Of a DNA stretch of 64,000 nucleotides, positions 10,301-21,126 are shown piece after piece. Under the pieces are notes generated by a model. It worked only from the letters and a program-made list of their open reading frames with translations. It did no database searches and was not told where the DNA came from. Position numbers and translations under genes: made by a program. The stretch spans positions 62,001 through 126,000 of the forward strand of contig CAWGOE010000004.1 in assembly GCA_963824215.1 (NCBI GenBank). The letters run 5' to 3'. Each line of letters starts with the position of its first letter. Position 1 is the stretch's first letter. The DNA comes from VRUE01 sp963824215. GTDB taxonomy: Bacteria; Actinomycetota; Thermoleophilia; Solirubrobacterales; 70-9.

Positions 10301-10393
10301 GAGGGCACCGGTCACCTCTCGCCCGGACAAACGGCGGTCTAATTAGACCGCCGTTTTGAGTATCCGCCCGTTCGAGAGGTGACCGGTGCCCTC
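10301..10393. repeat. Long palindrome, family 2, copy 1
   Basis: A 93-bp element 5 bp after the ftsH stop. The outer arms are complementary over about 21 bp (starting GAGGGCACCGG and ending CCGGTGCCCTC). A central perfect palindrome of 28 bp (10329-10356) is built around TCTAATTAGA. The unpaired flanks GCCCGGACA and TGAGTATCCGCCCGTT are identical to those of the second copy at 12133. Confidence 0.88.
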
Positions 10394-10419
10394 ATCCGGA
10401 AGCTGGTGATACTTCGTCC

Positions 10420-11205
10420 ATGAATCCCAAGCTCATGGGTGTGGTCAATGTCACTCCTGATTCGTTTTCGGACGGGGGCCTCTTCCTTGATGCGGAAGCT
10501 GCAATCGCACACGGGCGGGAACTGGCGGAGCAGGGGGCGGAGATCCTCGACGTCGGTGGGGAATCCACTCGTCCTGGGGCTGGGGAAGTGTCAGCTGAGG
10601 AGGAGCTTGCTCGTGTTGAGCCGGCGGTTGCTGGGCTGGCGGAGACGGCGACAGTCTCGATCGATACGTCGAAGCTCGATGTCGCTCGGGCGGCGTTGGA
10701 CGCCGGCGCCTCGATCGTCAACGACGTGACCGCCCTTCGCAACGCTCCTGAGATTGCTGACCTCTGCGCAGAGCGCGACGCCGGTCTGGTGCTGATGCAC
10801 ATGCAGGGCGACCCGCGCTCTATGCAGGAAGACCCCACCTACGACGACGTCGTCGACGACGTCAGGGCCTTTCTCGCCGAGCGCATGCAGGTCGCTCTCG
10901 ACGCTGGGGTCGCCGAGGAGCGGATCTGGCTTGATCCGGGGATCGGCTTTGGCAAGACGCTTGAGCACAACCTCGAGCTGTTGCGCCGTCTAGGCGAGCT
11001 GCACGAGCTGGGCAGGCTCATCGTCGTCGGCACCTCGCGCAAGAGCTTTATCGGCAAGATCGATGACTCCGCCGTCGGCGATCGGCTTGGCGGCACGATC
11101 GCTTCCTCAGTTTTTGCCGCCGCCGCCGGCGCTGACGTTCTGCGTGTCCACGATGTCGCTGAGATGGCACAGGCGCTGAGGGTGGCGAGCGCGATCCTCG
11201 GGTAG
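10420..11205 (+). CDS. folP: Dihydropteroate synthase
   Basis: 261 residues. Family motifs are MGVVNVTPDSFSDGG at the N-terminus, GGESTRPGA near residue 46, VSIDTSK near 83, the Asn-Asp of SIVNDVTAL near 103, and GTSRKSFIGKI near 205. It condenses dihydropterin pyrophosphate with p-aminobenzoate in folate synthesis and is the sulfonamide target. It leads a folP-folB-folK operon; folB starts 9 bp downstream. The whole operon is bracketed by two inverted copies of the family 2 palindrome. Confidence 0.97.
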   Translation: MNPKLMGVVNVTPDSFSDGGLFLDAEAAIAHGRELAEQGAEILDVGGESTRPGAGEVSAEEELARVEPAVAGLAETATVSIDTSKLDVARAALDAGASIVNDVTALRNAPEIADLCAERDAGLVLMHMQGDPRSMQEDPTYDDVVDDVRAFLAERMQVALDAGVAEERIWLDPGIGFGKTLEHNLELLRRLGELHELGRLIVVGTSRKSFIGKIDDSAVGDRLGGTIASSVFAAAAGADVLRVHDVAEMAQALRVASAILG

Positions 11206-11214
11206 GTTCCGATC

Positions 11215-11640
11215 ATGGACGAACCGAGCGGCAACGGGATCGAGTCACGGGTTGAGGTCGACCTGCGCGGCATCTCGATCTACACCCACCACGGCGTCAG
11301 CGACGCCGAGCAGGAGGTCGGGCAGCGGCTCGAGTTCGACCTCTCATTCGACGTGCCCGACTGCGACGCCGTCCTCACCGACCGGATCGAGGACACCGTC
11401 GATTACAGCGAGGTCTGCGACATCGTCGCCCTCGCCGCCACCGAGCGCAGCTACCGCACGCTCGAGCGCCTCGCCCAGGTCATCGGCCAGCGCTTGATCG
11501 AGCGCTACGGCTGCAACTCGGTCCGGGTGCGAGCCTCCAAGCCCGAGCCGCCGCTACCCCTCTCGATTCAGGAGGTCGGCGTCGAGGTGACTCAAGAGCG
11601 CAGTGAAGAAGAGGACGAGGAGAACGGCGAGGAGTCTTAG
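11215..11640 (+). CDS. folB: Dihydroneopterin aldolase
   Basis: 141 residues. The core matches FolB: VDLRGISIYTHHGVSDAEQE near residue 13 with the pterin-site region, DTVDYSEVCDIV near 60, the LERLAQVIGQRLIERY helix near 80, and RVRASKPEPPLP near 104. A strongly acidic tail of about 15 residues follows the normal end and looks disordered. It splits dihydroneopterin to 6-hydroxymethyl-dihydropterin and glycolaldehyde. Its stop shares a base with the start of folK. Confidence 0.94.
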   Translation: MDEPSGNGIESRVEVDLRGISIYTHHGVSDAEQEVGQRLEFDLSFDVPDCDAVLTDRIEDTVDYSEVCDIVALAATERSYRTLERLAQVIGQRLIERYGCNSVRVRASKPEPPLPLSIQEVGVEVTQERSEEEDEENGEES

Positions 11641-12131
11641 TGCGGACGGGCTACCTCGGACTGGGCTCCAACCTTGGCGATCGGGCCGGGCACCTGCGGG
11701 CGGCGATCGAGTTGCTCGGTGAGCAGGTGGTTGAGGTTGAGGCGGTGTCCTCGGCTTATGAGACCGAACCGGTCGGGGAGGTGCTGGACCAGCCCGACTT
11801 CCTCAATGCCGCGATCCGCATCCGCACCGAGCTCGAGCCGGAGCGGCTGCTCGAAGTTTGCAAGGCAATCGAGGTTGAGCAGGGCCGCATGCTCGCCGCC
11901 TCCCGCCACAGCCCCCGCCCCCTGGACATCGACCTACTCCTGCTAGGCGACCTAGAACTCTCCACCGAGCGCCTAACGCTTCCCCACCCCGAGGTAACCA
12001 GCCGCCGCTTCGTCCTAGCCCCACTCTTGGAGCTGGACCCCGATCTGAAGCTCCCCGACGGCACGAAGCTCGCCGACGCTCTCGCCACTCTCGGTCCCGG
12101 CCAGCAGGTCGAGCGACTGGGCGCGCTCTGA
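11640..12131 (+). CDS. folK: HPPK, 6-hydroxymethyl-dihydropterin pyrophosphokinase
   Basis: 163 residues, normal length. The start is a GTG at 11640 overlapping the folB TAG by one base. Motifs are GYLGLGSNLGDRAGHL at the N-terminus, SSAYETEPVG near 37, SPRPLDIDLLLLGD near 93 with the metal-binding Asp pair, and LPHPEVTSRRFVLAPLLEL near 115. It transfers pyrophosphate from ATP to the pterin, feeding FolP. It is the last gene of the fol operon and is followed one base later by a family 2 palindrome. Confidence 0.96.
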   Translation: MRTGYLGLGSNLGDRAGHLRAAIELLGEQVVEVEAVSSAYETEPVGEVLDQPDFLNAAIRIRTELEPERLLEVCKAIEVEQGRMLAASRHSPRPLDIDLLLLGDLELSTERLTLPHPEVTSRRFVLAPLLELDPDLKLPDGTKLADALATLGPGQQVERLGAL

Positions 12132-12132
12132 A

Positions 12133-12225
12133 GACGGTGCCGGGGCACTCTCGAACGGGCGGATACTCAAAACGGCGGGCTAATTAGCCCGCCGTTTGTC
12201 CGGGCGGGAGTGCCCCGGCACCGTC
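12133..12225. repeat. Long palindrome, family 2, copy 2 (inverted)
   Basis: Exactly 93 bp like copy 1, in the opposite orientation. It begins one base after the folK stop and ends on the first base of the stop codon of the minus-strand GST-like gene. Outer arms start GACGGTGCCGGGGCACTC and are complementary. The centre is GCTAATTAGC where copy 1 has TCTAATTAGA, so arm changes are matched on both sides. Confidence 0.88.
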
Positions 12226-12980
12226 TACGCCGCAGCGGTCTCTGAGCGCAGCGCCTGCATCCAGGCGGGCGGAAGAATCGGCGGGATGTCCCCAGCGATC
12301 TCGGGCTGAACCCGCTTGGCGAGCCGGCCAGCAGGCCTAGCATCAATCAGCGGACGCAGGTCCTGGAAGGTCATCGCCAGCCGAATGCTCGGCGCGATCT
12401 GGAAGTCGGCGGCATTCAGCTCCTCGCCATCGAGCGTGCCGGCCGCGATCAACTCGTCTACCCGGTCCAGCAGGCTGCCGAGTTTGGCGAGGTCCGCGCG
12501 CACGTTCTCATCACTGGCTTCGTTGAAGTGGGCGGAGAGGGCGACGATGGGCGCCGCCGTTTTCACCGCCAAACCAATCGGGATGCCGAGCTTGGCGCCC
12601 TCCGAGAAGCTTCGTAGGGGCGCCTTGTCCTTCCTCAGCGCCCACCAGATCAGCTGGCGAACGGGGTGCTGGAGCTCCTCGTCGCCGAAGCGCTCGGCCT
12701 CCTCGACTGCGGCGAGCTTCTCGGGGTCGGCTGGAAACAGCGCAGGCTCGGGCCGCAGTCGCTCCAGCTCGCGGGCGATCTCGCGTGAGCCCTGAACCTT
12801 CTTGCCGTCGATCTTGATCGCCGGCACGGTGTTGCGGGGGAAGCCAAGTCCGCGCACGACGAGCTTGGAGATCACCGGGAAGAGGTCGGTGCGCTTGAAG
12901 TCAACGCCCTTGTGCTTGAGCATCAATTGCGCCGCGACCCCCGGATGGGAGCCCGGGATCGTGTAGAGCCGGACGTTCAC
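12225..12980 (-). CDS. Glutathione S-transferase-like protein
   Basis: 251 residues. Residues 1-80 look like the thioredoxin-fold GST N-domain: VRLYTIPGSHPGVAAQLMLKHKG, then the cis-Pro region NTVPAIKIDGKKVQGSREIARELE. The remainder is helical, as in the GST C-domain, with AADFQIAPSIRLAM near residue 193. Actinobacteria generally lack glutathione, so the true thiol or substrate is unknown. It stands alone on the minus strand between folK and coaX and interrupts the plus-strand housekeeping run. Its stop abuts a family 2 palindrome. Confidence 0.75.
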   Translation of the reverse strand: MNVRLYTIPGSHPGVAAQLMLKHKGVDFKRTDLFPVISKLVVRGLGFPRNTVPAIKIDGKKVQGSREIARELERLRPEPALFPADPEKLAAVEEAERFGDEELQHPVRQLIWWALRKDKAPLRSFSEGAKLGIPIGLAVKTAAPIVALSAHFNEASDENVRADLAKLGSLLDRVDELIAAGTLDGEELNAADFQIAPSIRLAMTFQDLRPLIDARPAGRLAKRVQPEIAGDIPPILPPAWMQALRSETAAA

Positions 12981-13056
12981 TGGATGGCGAATCCTATGCG
13001 GTTAGGGCCGGCTCTGCCCGCAACTCGCGCAATCCGGCAATAATCGCGGCCCACTG

Positions 13057-13818
13057 ATGCTGCTCGCAGTCGACGTCGGTAACACGCAGACCCACCTCGG
13101 CGCCTTCGACGGCGAGCGCCTCGTCGAGCACTGGCGCTTTCAAACCCGCGCCGGGGCGACGGGCGATGAGCTGGCCGAGCGGATCGCGGGCATGCTCGCG
13201 CTCAGCGGCGTCAGCCTCGACGATCTCGACGCGGTCTGCGTTTCCTCCGTCGTGCCGCCACTCGGCACCCAGTACGAACAGCTGAGCGCGCGCTACACCG
13301 ACGCGGCCTGCCTGGCGATCGGGCCAGGGGTGAAGACGGGCATGCCGATTCGCATCGACAACCCGCTCGAGGTCGGCGCTGATCGGCTCGTCAACGCGGT
13401 TGCCGCCTACGAGCGTTTCAAGGCCGCCTGCGTGGTCGTCGACTTCGGAACCGGGATCAACTTCGACGCCGTCTCGGAGGCCGGCGAATACCTCGGTGGC
13501 GCGATCGCGCCCGGGCTCGAGATCTCGCTGACCGCGCTGGTCGAACGCGCCGCCCGCATCGGTCGCATCGATCTCGAGGAGCCGGAGACGGCGATCGGCC
13601 GCTCCAGCCGGGCGGCGATCCAGTCCGGCGTGATCTTCGGCTTCGCCGGCTTGATCGACGGCGTCGTCCGCCGCATCGAAGACGAACTGGGTGTGGTGCA
13701 GTTGCTCGCCACCGGCGGCCTCGCTTCGACGATCGTCCCCTTCACCGAGACGATCGACGAGGTCGACGAGATGCTTACCCTGAAGGGTCTGCGTCTCATC
13801 CATGAACGAAACGCGTAA
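13057..13818 (+). CDS. coaX: Type III pantothenate kinase
   Basis: 253 residues. CoaX marks are MLLAVDVGNTQTHLGAF (ATP-binding Asp region), SSVVPPL near residue 66, GVKTGMPIRIDNPLEVGADR near 91, the DFGTGINFDAV segment near 128, and GGAIAPGLEIS near 147. It phosphorylates pantothenate, the first step of CoA synthesis. The next gene (dus) starts within its last 17 bases, so the two are translationally coupled. In Bacillus coaX lies next to ftsH; here it is on the far side of the fol operon. Confidence 0.94.
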   Translation: MLLAVDVGNTQTHLGAFDGERLVEHWRFQTRAGATGDELAERIAGMLALSGVSLDDLDAVCVSSVVPPLGTQYEQLSARYTDAACLAIGPGVKTGMPIRIDNPLEVGADRLVNAVAAYERFKAACVVVDFGTGINFDAVSEAGEYLGGAIAPGLEISLTALVERAARIGRIDLEEPETAIGRSSRAAIQSGVIFGFAGLIDGVVRRIEDELGVVQLLATGGLASTIVPFTETIDEVDEMLTLKGLRLIHERNA

Positions 13819-14818
13819 CACCCAACCAGCTCTTACCGACCCACTCGAGATCGGCGGCGTCCGCATCGCTAACCGCGTCCTGCTGGCGCCGCTGGCGGGG
13901 ATCGGCAACTGGTTCGTCCGCCTGCAGGCGAAGCGACACGGGGCCGGCCTCGCCGTCTCGGAGATGATCTCCAGCTTCGGGCTGCATTACCGCAACGAGC
14001 GCACCCTGCGCGAGCTGATGCGGATCCACCCCGACGAGCACCCGGTCTCGGTGCAGCTCTTCGGCCACGACCCCGAGGTGATGCGCTCCGGCGCCGCCGT
14101 CGCCGCCGAGGCCGGCGCCGACCTGATCGACATCAACATGGGCTGCCCGGTGCGCAAGGTGCGCAGGACCGGCGCCGGCGTCGAGCTGCTCGCCGATCCC
14201 GAGCTGGCCCTCGCCCTGCTGCGTGGCGCGATCGAGGGCAGCGGCCTGCCGGTGACGGTGAAGTTGCGCTCGGGCTTGCGTCCCGGCGACCACTCCGGTT
14301 TCGAGCTCGCCGTGCGGCTGGCCGAGGAGGGCGGCGCGGCGGCGATCGGCTTCCATCCACGCGCGGCGACGACCAAACACAAGGGCAGCCCCGACTACGT
14401 CCTCACCCACGAGCTGGTCGAGCGGATCGGGGCGCCGGTGATCGTCTCTGGCGGTCTCGACGACGCCGATTCGGTGCGCCGTGCCTACCGTGAGTCGGGC
14501 GCTGCTGCGGTAATGCTCGCCCGCGGCTGTCTCGGCAACCCGTGGCTGTTTGAGGAACTGACCGGCCGCCGCAACGAGCCGCCCTCGCGCGAGGAGGTCG
14601 TCACCGAGCTGCTCTGGACGGTCGATCGTGCCGAGGAGCATCTAGGGACCGAGCGAGCGACTCGCTACCTGCGCAAGTTCTACCCCTGGTACGTCGAAGC
14701 ACTCGGCGCCTCGCCGGAGGTTGCGGCCGAGCTACAGCGCAGTGCTGACCTGCCCCGGGCCCGAGAGCTGATCGCCGCCCAAATTCCCCTGAGTGTCGGG
14801 CTGACGCCCTCGCTATAA
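13802..14818 (+). CDS. dusB: tRNA-dihydrouridine synthase (DusB type)
   Basis: 338 residues. The FMN-barrel motifs are RVLLAPLAGIGNWFVR near residue 25, the catalytic-Cys segment DINMGCPVRKV near 112, TVKLRSG near 157, GFHPRAAT near 183, and VSGGLDDADSVRR with ARGCLGNPWLF near 220-245. It reduces uridines in the tRNA D-loop with NADPH. It overlaps coaX by 17 bp. The following gene is greA after about 110 bp. The DusB label comes from family resemblance and from its place between folK and lysS, as in Bacillus. Confidence 0.93.
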   Translation: MNETRNTQPALTDPLEIGGVRIANRVLLAPLAGIGNWFVRLQAKRHGAGLAVSEMISSFGLHYRNERTLRELMRIHPDEHPVSVQLFGHDPEVMRSGAAVAAEAGADLIDINMGCPVRKVRRTGAGVELLADPELALALLRGAIEGSGLPVTVKLRSGLRPGDHSGFELAVRLAEEGGAAAIGFHPRAATTKHKGSPDYVLTHELVERIGAPVIVSGGLDDADSVRRAYRESGAAAVMLARGCLGNPWLFEELTGRRNEPPSREEVVTELLWTVDRAEEHLGTERATRYLRKFYPWYVEALGASPEVAAELQRSADLPRARELIAAQIPLSVGLTPSL

Positions 14819-14930
14819 TCCCGCGACTTCCGGCCCAGGTGTGGCGTGCGCAAGCCGTCGCTCCCGGGCATTTTTGGTCTCAGGGCCGGGCAATCCACCG
14901 TCCAGAAAGTCAAAGCGAGGTCAGCGCAAA

Positions 14931-15410
14931 GTGACTCGTCAAGCCGTAATCACTCCGGAAGGGCTCGAGAAGCTCAAAGAGGAAATCGAGCACCTGTCGA
15001 CCGCCAAACGGCGTGAGGTTGCGGAACGGATCAAGGAGGCCCGCGAGTTCGGCGACATCTCCGAGAACGCCGAGTACGACGACGCCAAGAACGAGCAGGC
15101 GCTGCTCGAGGGTCGGATCGCCCGGCTCGAAGAGCGGTTGCGCCGCGCCACGGTGATCGACGAGAAGGAGGTCGACACCGACGAAGTCAGCTTCGGCTCG
15201 GTCGTCCACGTCAAAGACCAGAAAAGCGGCGACTCGCAGAAATTCCAGATCGTCGGCTCGACCGAGGCCAATCCGGCCGAACACAAGCTCTCCAACGAGT
15301 CGCCAATCGGCAAAGCGCTGCTTGGCCACAAGCGCAACGACGTGGTCAGCGTCGAGGTGCCGCGCGGGCCGAAGAAGAAACTCAAAATCACCAAGATCGA
15401 GAGTGCGTAG
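14931..15410 (+). CDS. greA: Transcription elongation factor GreA
   Basis: 159 residues from the GTG at 14931, which has GAGGT nine bases ahead and gives the normal family length. A longer in-frame opening from 14841 encodes a basic, non-conserved leader and is rejected. The N-terminal coiled coil carries the acidic tip DISENAEYDDAKNEQ near residue 40. The C-terminal domain has SPIGKALLGHKRNDVVSVEVP near 122. It binds the RNA polymerase secondary channel and promotes cleavage of backtracked RNA. A family 1 palindrome starts on the base after its stop, and lysS follows. Confidence 0.95.
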   Translation: MTRQAVITPEGLEKLKEEIEHLSTAKRREVAERIKEAREFGDISENAEYDDAKNEQALLEGRIARLEERLRRATVIDEKEVDTDEVSFGSVVHVKDQKSGDSQKFQIVGSTEANPAEHKLSNESPIGKALLGHKRNDVVSVEVPRGPKKKLKITKIESA

Positions 15411-15524
15411 GAGCCCGTCCCGGCAGGGGTTCCGCTTAACTTTTTCGGTGGATCGCGATTGGGCTGCCGCCCGGAGCCCTCGACGAAAAAGTACAAGACG
15501 CTCCACCCCTGCCGGAACGGGCTC
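15411..15524. repeat. Long palindrome, family 1, copy 2
   Basis: A 114-bp inverted repeat starting on the base after the greA stop. Outer arms GAGCCCGTCCCGGCAGGGG and CCCCTGCCGGAACGGGCTC are complementary except for one position. Inner parts are CTTAACTTTTTCGG on the left and CGACGAAAAAGTACAAGACG on the right. The spacer holds GGATCGCGATTGGGCTGCC, which is shared with copies 3 and 4. Confidence 0.88.
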
Positions 15525-15544
15525 CAGATAGGCTCGCGCTGCTG

Positions 15545-17023
15545 ATGAGTGGAACTGAGCGGCCGGAGCTTTCTGATGTCCTCCGTGACCGGAGGGAGAA
15601 GCTGGAGCGCCTGAGGGAGGCAGGGGTCGATCCCTTCCCGCACTCCTTCGAGGAACGCGAGGAGATCGCCGAGGTGCGGGCGGCTCACGAGGGGCTGGCG
15701 GCCGGGATCGAGACCGACTCGCGGCACCGCGTCGCCGGGCGGATTGTCGCCCGTCGCGGTCACGGCAGAGCGGCCTTTCTCGACCTGCGCGACGGTAGCG
15801 GCCAGATTCAACTCCACGCCACCGCCGACAAGCTCGGCGAGGAGGCATTTGAGCTCTTGGTCGACCTCGACCTCGGCGACTTCGTCGGCGTCGAGGGGAC
15901 GGCGCTGGCGACCCGCCGGGGCGGCGAGCTCTCGCTGGCGATCGATCACTGGCGGCTGCTGGCCAAGAGCCTGCGCCCGCCGCCGGACAAATTTCACGGC
16001 CTCGAGGACGTCGAAACCCGCTACCGCCAGCGCGAGCTCGACCTGCTCGCCAACGAGGAGAGCCGTCGCGTTTTCGCGATCCGCGCCCGCGCGATCTCTG
16101 AAATTCGCCGCTGGCTCGACGAGCACGGCTTCGTCGAGGTCGAGACGCCGGTGCTGCAGCCGCTGTATGGCGGCGCCCTGGCGCGGCCGTTCACTACTCA
16201 TCACAACGCCCTCGATCGCGACTTCTACCTGCGGATCGCTACCGAGCTCTACCTCAAGCGGCTCGTCGTCGGCGGCATCGACAAGGTCTACGAGCTGGGC
16301 AAGGACTTCCGCAACGAGGGCGTCTCGCACAAGCACAACCCCGAGTTCACGATGCTCGAGTGGTACGAAGCCTACGCCGACTACGGGAAGACCGCGAACG
16401 ACCTCGAGCTGCTCGTCGCCGAGGTGGCGGAGCGGGTGCTGGGCACGACCGTGGTCGAGCGCGACGGCGTGGAGATCGACCTGGCGCCACCCTGGAAACG
16501 AGTCTCGCTGCGCGACGCGGTGAGTGAACGGACCGGCATCGACATCGCCGAGCACCCGACCCGCGAGGCGTTGGCGGAGGCGATGGGGGGCGAGCCAGAC
16601 CCGAGCGAGGGCTGGGGCAAGCTGGTCGACGGGCTGCTTGCCAAGTCGGTCGAGCCGGAGCTGATCCAACCCACCTTCATCGTCGACTACCCCGTCGAGC
16701 TCTCGCCGTTCGCAAAGGCGCACCGCTCAGAGCCGGGCCTGGTCGAGCGCTGGGAGGCCTTCATCGGCGGGATCGAGATCGCCAACTCCTTCAGCGAGCT
16801 CAACGACCCGGATGAGCAGAGGCGACGGTTCGAGCAGCAGGCGGCGGAGTTAAAGCGCGGCGACGAAGAGGCCCAGCCTTACGACGAGGCTTTTGTCGAA
16901 GCGCTCGAACATGGGATGCCGCCGACCGGCGGGGTCGGGCTGGGGATCGACCGGCTCGCGATGATGCTCACGGGCGCCCGCAGCTTGCGCGAGATCGTGC
17001 TTTTCCCGGCCATGCGAAGCTGA
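15545..17023 (+). CDS. lysS: Lysyl-tRNA synthetase, class II
   Basis: 492 residues. An N-terminal OB-fold anticodon domain (about 55-140, with VAGRIVARRGHGRAAFLDLR) is followed by the class II core. Motif 2 contains GKDFRNEGVSHKHNPEFTML near 255, and motif 3 is GGVGLGIDRLAMML near 460. It charges tRNA-Lys. It starts 20 bp after a family 1 palindrome and is followed one base after its stop by a short family 3 hairpin. The position between dus/greA and clpC matches the Bacillus dusB-lysS-clpC order. Confidence 0.96.
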   Translation: MSGTERPELSDVLRDRREKLERLREAGVDPFPHSFEEREEIAEVRAAHEGLAAGIETDSRHRVAGRIVARRGHGRAAFLDLRDGSGQIQLHATADKLGEEAFELLVDLDLGDFVGVEGTALATRRGGELSLAIDHWRLLAKSLRPPPDKFHGLEDVETRYRQRELDLLANEESRRVFAIRARAISEIRRWLDEHGFVEVETPVLQPLYGGALARPFTTHHNALDRDFYLRIATELYLKRLVVGGIDKVYELGKDFRNEGVSHKHNPEFTMLEWYEAYADYGKTANDLELLVAEVAERVLGTTVVERDGVEIDLAPPWKRVSLRDAVSERTGIDIAEHPTREALAEAMGGEPDPSEGWGKLVDGLLAKSVEPELIQPTFIVDYPVELSPFAKAHRSEPGLVERWEAFIGGIEIANSFSELNDPDEQRRRFEQQAAELKRGDEEAQPYDEAFVEALEHGMPPTGGVGLGIDRLAMMLTGARSLREIVLFPAMRS

Positions 17024-17024
17024 T

Positions 17025-17070
17025 GCCTTGGCGACTTACCGTCGCATATAGGGGGCTAAGTCGCCAAGGC
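17025..17070. repeat. Hairpin element, family 3, copy 1
   Basis: Perfect 14-bp arms (GCCTTGGCGACTTA and complement) surround an 18-base loop CCGTCGCATATAGGGGGC. It starts one base after the lysS stop. The loop is closely similar to that of the copy at 52518. Confidence 0.85.
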
Positions 17071-17258
17071 GGTCCCCGAAAAGGCCATAAACAGGGCCCA
17101 AAAACCCGCTAGGAGCGGCAATAGAGGTCCCAAGGCCGGGTGGGCACTCTCGGTATCGTGTAGAGGCACATAGGGCGCTTTCCGACAGTTCGAAGGGTGC
17201 CCCGGTACTTCCGACCGCAAATCGAGTTTGACTTGTAGACGGTCAAGAGAGGAAGCCT

Positions 17259-19850
<2,592 letters not shown>

Positions 19851-19867
19851 CGCCCTCCCAAAGTTCG

Positions 19868-20998
19868 ATGCGCGAGCCCGGCCGCACCGCCATCGGCACC
19901 TGGAGCGGTGGCCGTTTCATCCGCTACGGCGAGAAGATCGAGGAGGAGCGCTTGCAGGCGCTGCTCACTCCCAGCGGGGGGATCGACACCGTGCTCACTG
20001 CCGACACCTATGGTCAAGGCGAGGCCGACCGGATTCTCGGCCGGGCGCTAAGCGGTGTTCCGCGCGAGGAGTACTCGCTGGTCGGCGCTGTTGGCCACGA
20101 CTTCTACGAGGGCGAGCGGGACGGACCGCGTGGCTTCCCTCGCTTCACCGACCCGGGCCTGCGGGGTCCTGATGAGTACGCCGACTATCTGCGGATGGCG
20201 GCCGAGCGCAGCCTCGAGCGGCTCGGTGTCGAGCATTTCGACCTGCTGCTGCTCCACAACCCCGATCGCATCGGCTACTCCAGCGAGGCGGTCTGGGACG
20301 GGATGGAGGCTCTGCGCGAGGCGGGTCTGGCCGGCCAGATCGGCATCGCGCCAGGTCCCGCCAACGGCTTCACCCTTGACTTGATCTCCTGCATCGAGCG
20401 CTTCGGCGAGCGGATCGACTGGGCGATGATCATCCTCAACCCGTTCGAGCCCTGGCCGGGGGAGCTCTGCCTCGAGGCCGCGGCCCGCCACGAGGTCAAG
20501 GTGATTACCCGCGTGGTCGACTACGGCGGCCTCTTCTGGGGTGATCTGCGGCCTGGGATGGAGCTCGCACAGGGAGATCACCGCGCCTTCCGTCCGGACG
20601 GCTGGATCGAGGCTGGCCTGGAGAAGCTAGAGCGAGTGCTGCCGATCGCCGAACGGCTGAGGCTGACCCCGATCCAGCTCGCCTGCCAGTGGAACCTCGC
20701 CCACCCGGCGGTCGAGTGCGTGGTGCCCACCTTGATCCAGGAGGCCGGGGAGGAGGCGTGTCCGATCGAGGCGAAGCGGGTCGAACTGGCGAAACTGCCC
20801 GCTGATCAGCGTCTCAGCGAGGATGACGTCGCCGCGATCCGTGCCGTCGGCGACAACACCGGCTGCATGGCGCTGAAGGGGGCCAACCCCGCGCATGAAG
20901 GCGAGGAGCGCCCCGACCGCTGGGCGCTCAACGAAGCCCTCGCGGCCGTCGGCACCCGCTGGGGCATCGACCCCGCGCACGACCTCGCCACGCACTGA
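19868..20998 (+). CDS. Aldo/keto reductase family protein with atypical catalytic site
   Basis: 376 residues. The barrel has AKR marks: ADTYGQGEADRILGRAL near residue 40 (Asp and Tyr of the tetrad), LERLGVEHFDLLLLHNPD near 117 with the conserved His, GIAPGPANGF near 160, and PIQLACQWNLAHPAVECVVP near 260. Where AKRs usually have a catalytic Lys (ATKVG-type segment), this reads LVGAVGHDF, so the Lys appears to be missing. It may be a degenerate or non-reductase AKR. It begins 17 bp after clpC, and the pair AKR-MFS fills the place where radA would be expected in the Bacillus order. Confidence 0.8.
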   Translation: MREPGRTAIGTWSGGRFIRYGEKIEEERLQALLTPSGGIDTVLTADTYGQGEADRILGRALSGVPREEYSLVGAVGHDFYEGERDGPRGFPRFTDPGLRGPDEYADYLRMAAERSLERLGVEHFDLLLLHNPDRIGYSSEAVWDGMEALREAGLAGQIGIAPGPANGFTLDLISCIERFGERIDWAMIILNPFEPWPGELCLEAAARHEVKVITRVVDYGGLFWGDLRPGMELAQGDHRAFRPDGWIEAGLEKLERVLPIAERLRLTPIQLACQWNLAHPAVECVVPTLIQEAGEEACPIEAKRVELAKLPADQRLSEDDVAAIRAVGDNTGCMALKGANPAHEGEERPDRWALNEALAAVGTRWGIDPAHDLATH

Positions 20999-21000
20999 CG

Positions 21001-21109
21001 GGAAGGGGATAGGTGCCCCTCCCCCGGAGGCTCCAGGACCAGCCTTTGAACCCGGTGAGCGCGATCAGCTGCGCGACGGTCTCCGGGGGAGGGGCACCTA
21101 TCCCCTTCC
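21001..21109. repeat. Long palindrome with perfect 29-bp arms
   Basis: The left arm (21001-21029, beginning GGAAGGGGATAGGTGCCCCT) and right arm (21081-21109) are exact complements over 29 bp. They flank a 51-base spacer containing CAGCCTTTGAACCCGGTGAG and a smaller GCGC-bounded stem. It starts 2 bp after the aldo/keto reductase stop. No second copy of its spacer was noticed in the window. Confidence 0.88.
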
Positions 21110-21126
21110 ACGCATAGCCTGCGCGC

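Noticed and set aside
14841..14930. N-terminal extension of greA
   Set aside because: The added 30 residues are basic and non-conserved. The GTG at 14931 has a ribosome binding site and gives the normal length.
15411..15524. Short peptides encoded by family 1 palindromes (for example KKYKTF...)
   Set aside because: Open frames recur because the DNA is repeated. They have no start, ribosome binding site or conservation of reading frame between copies.
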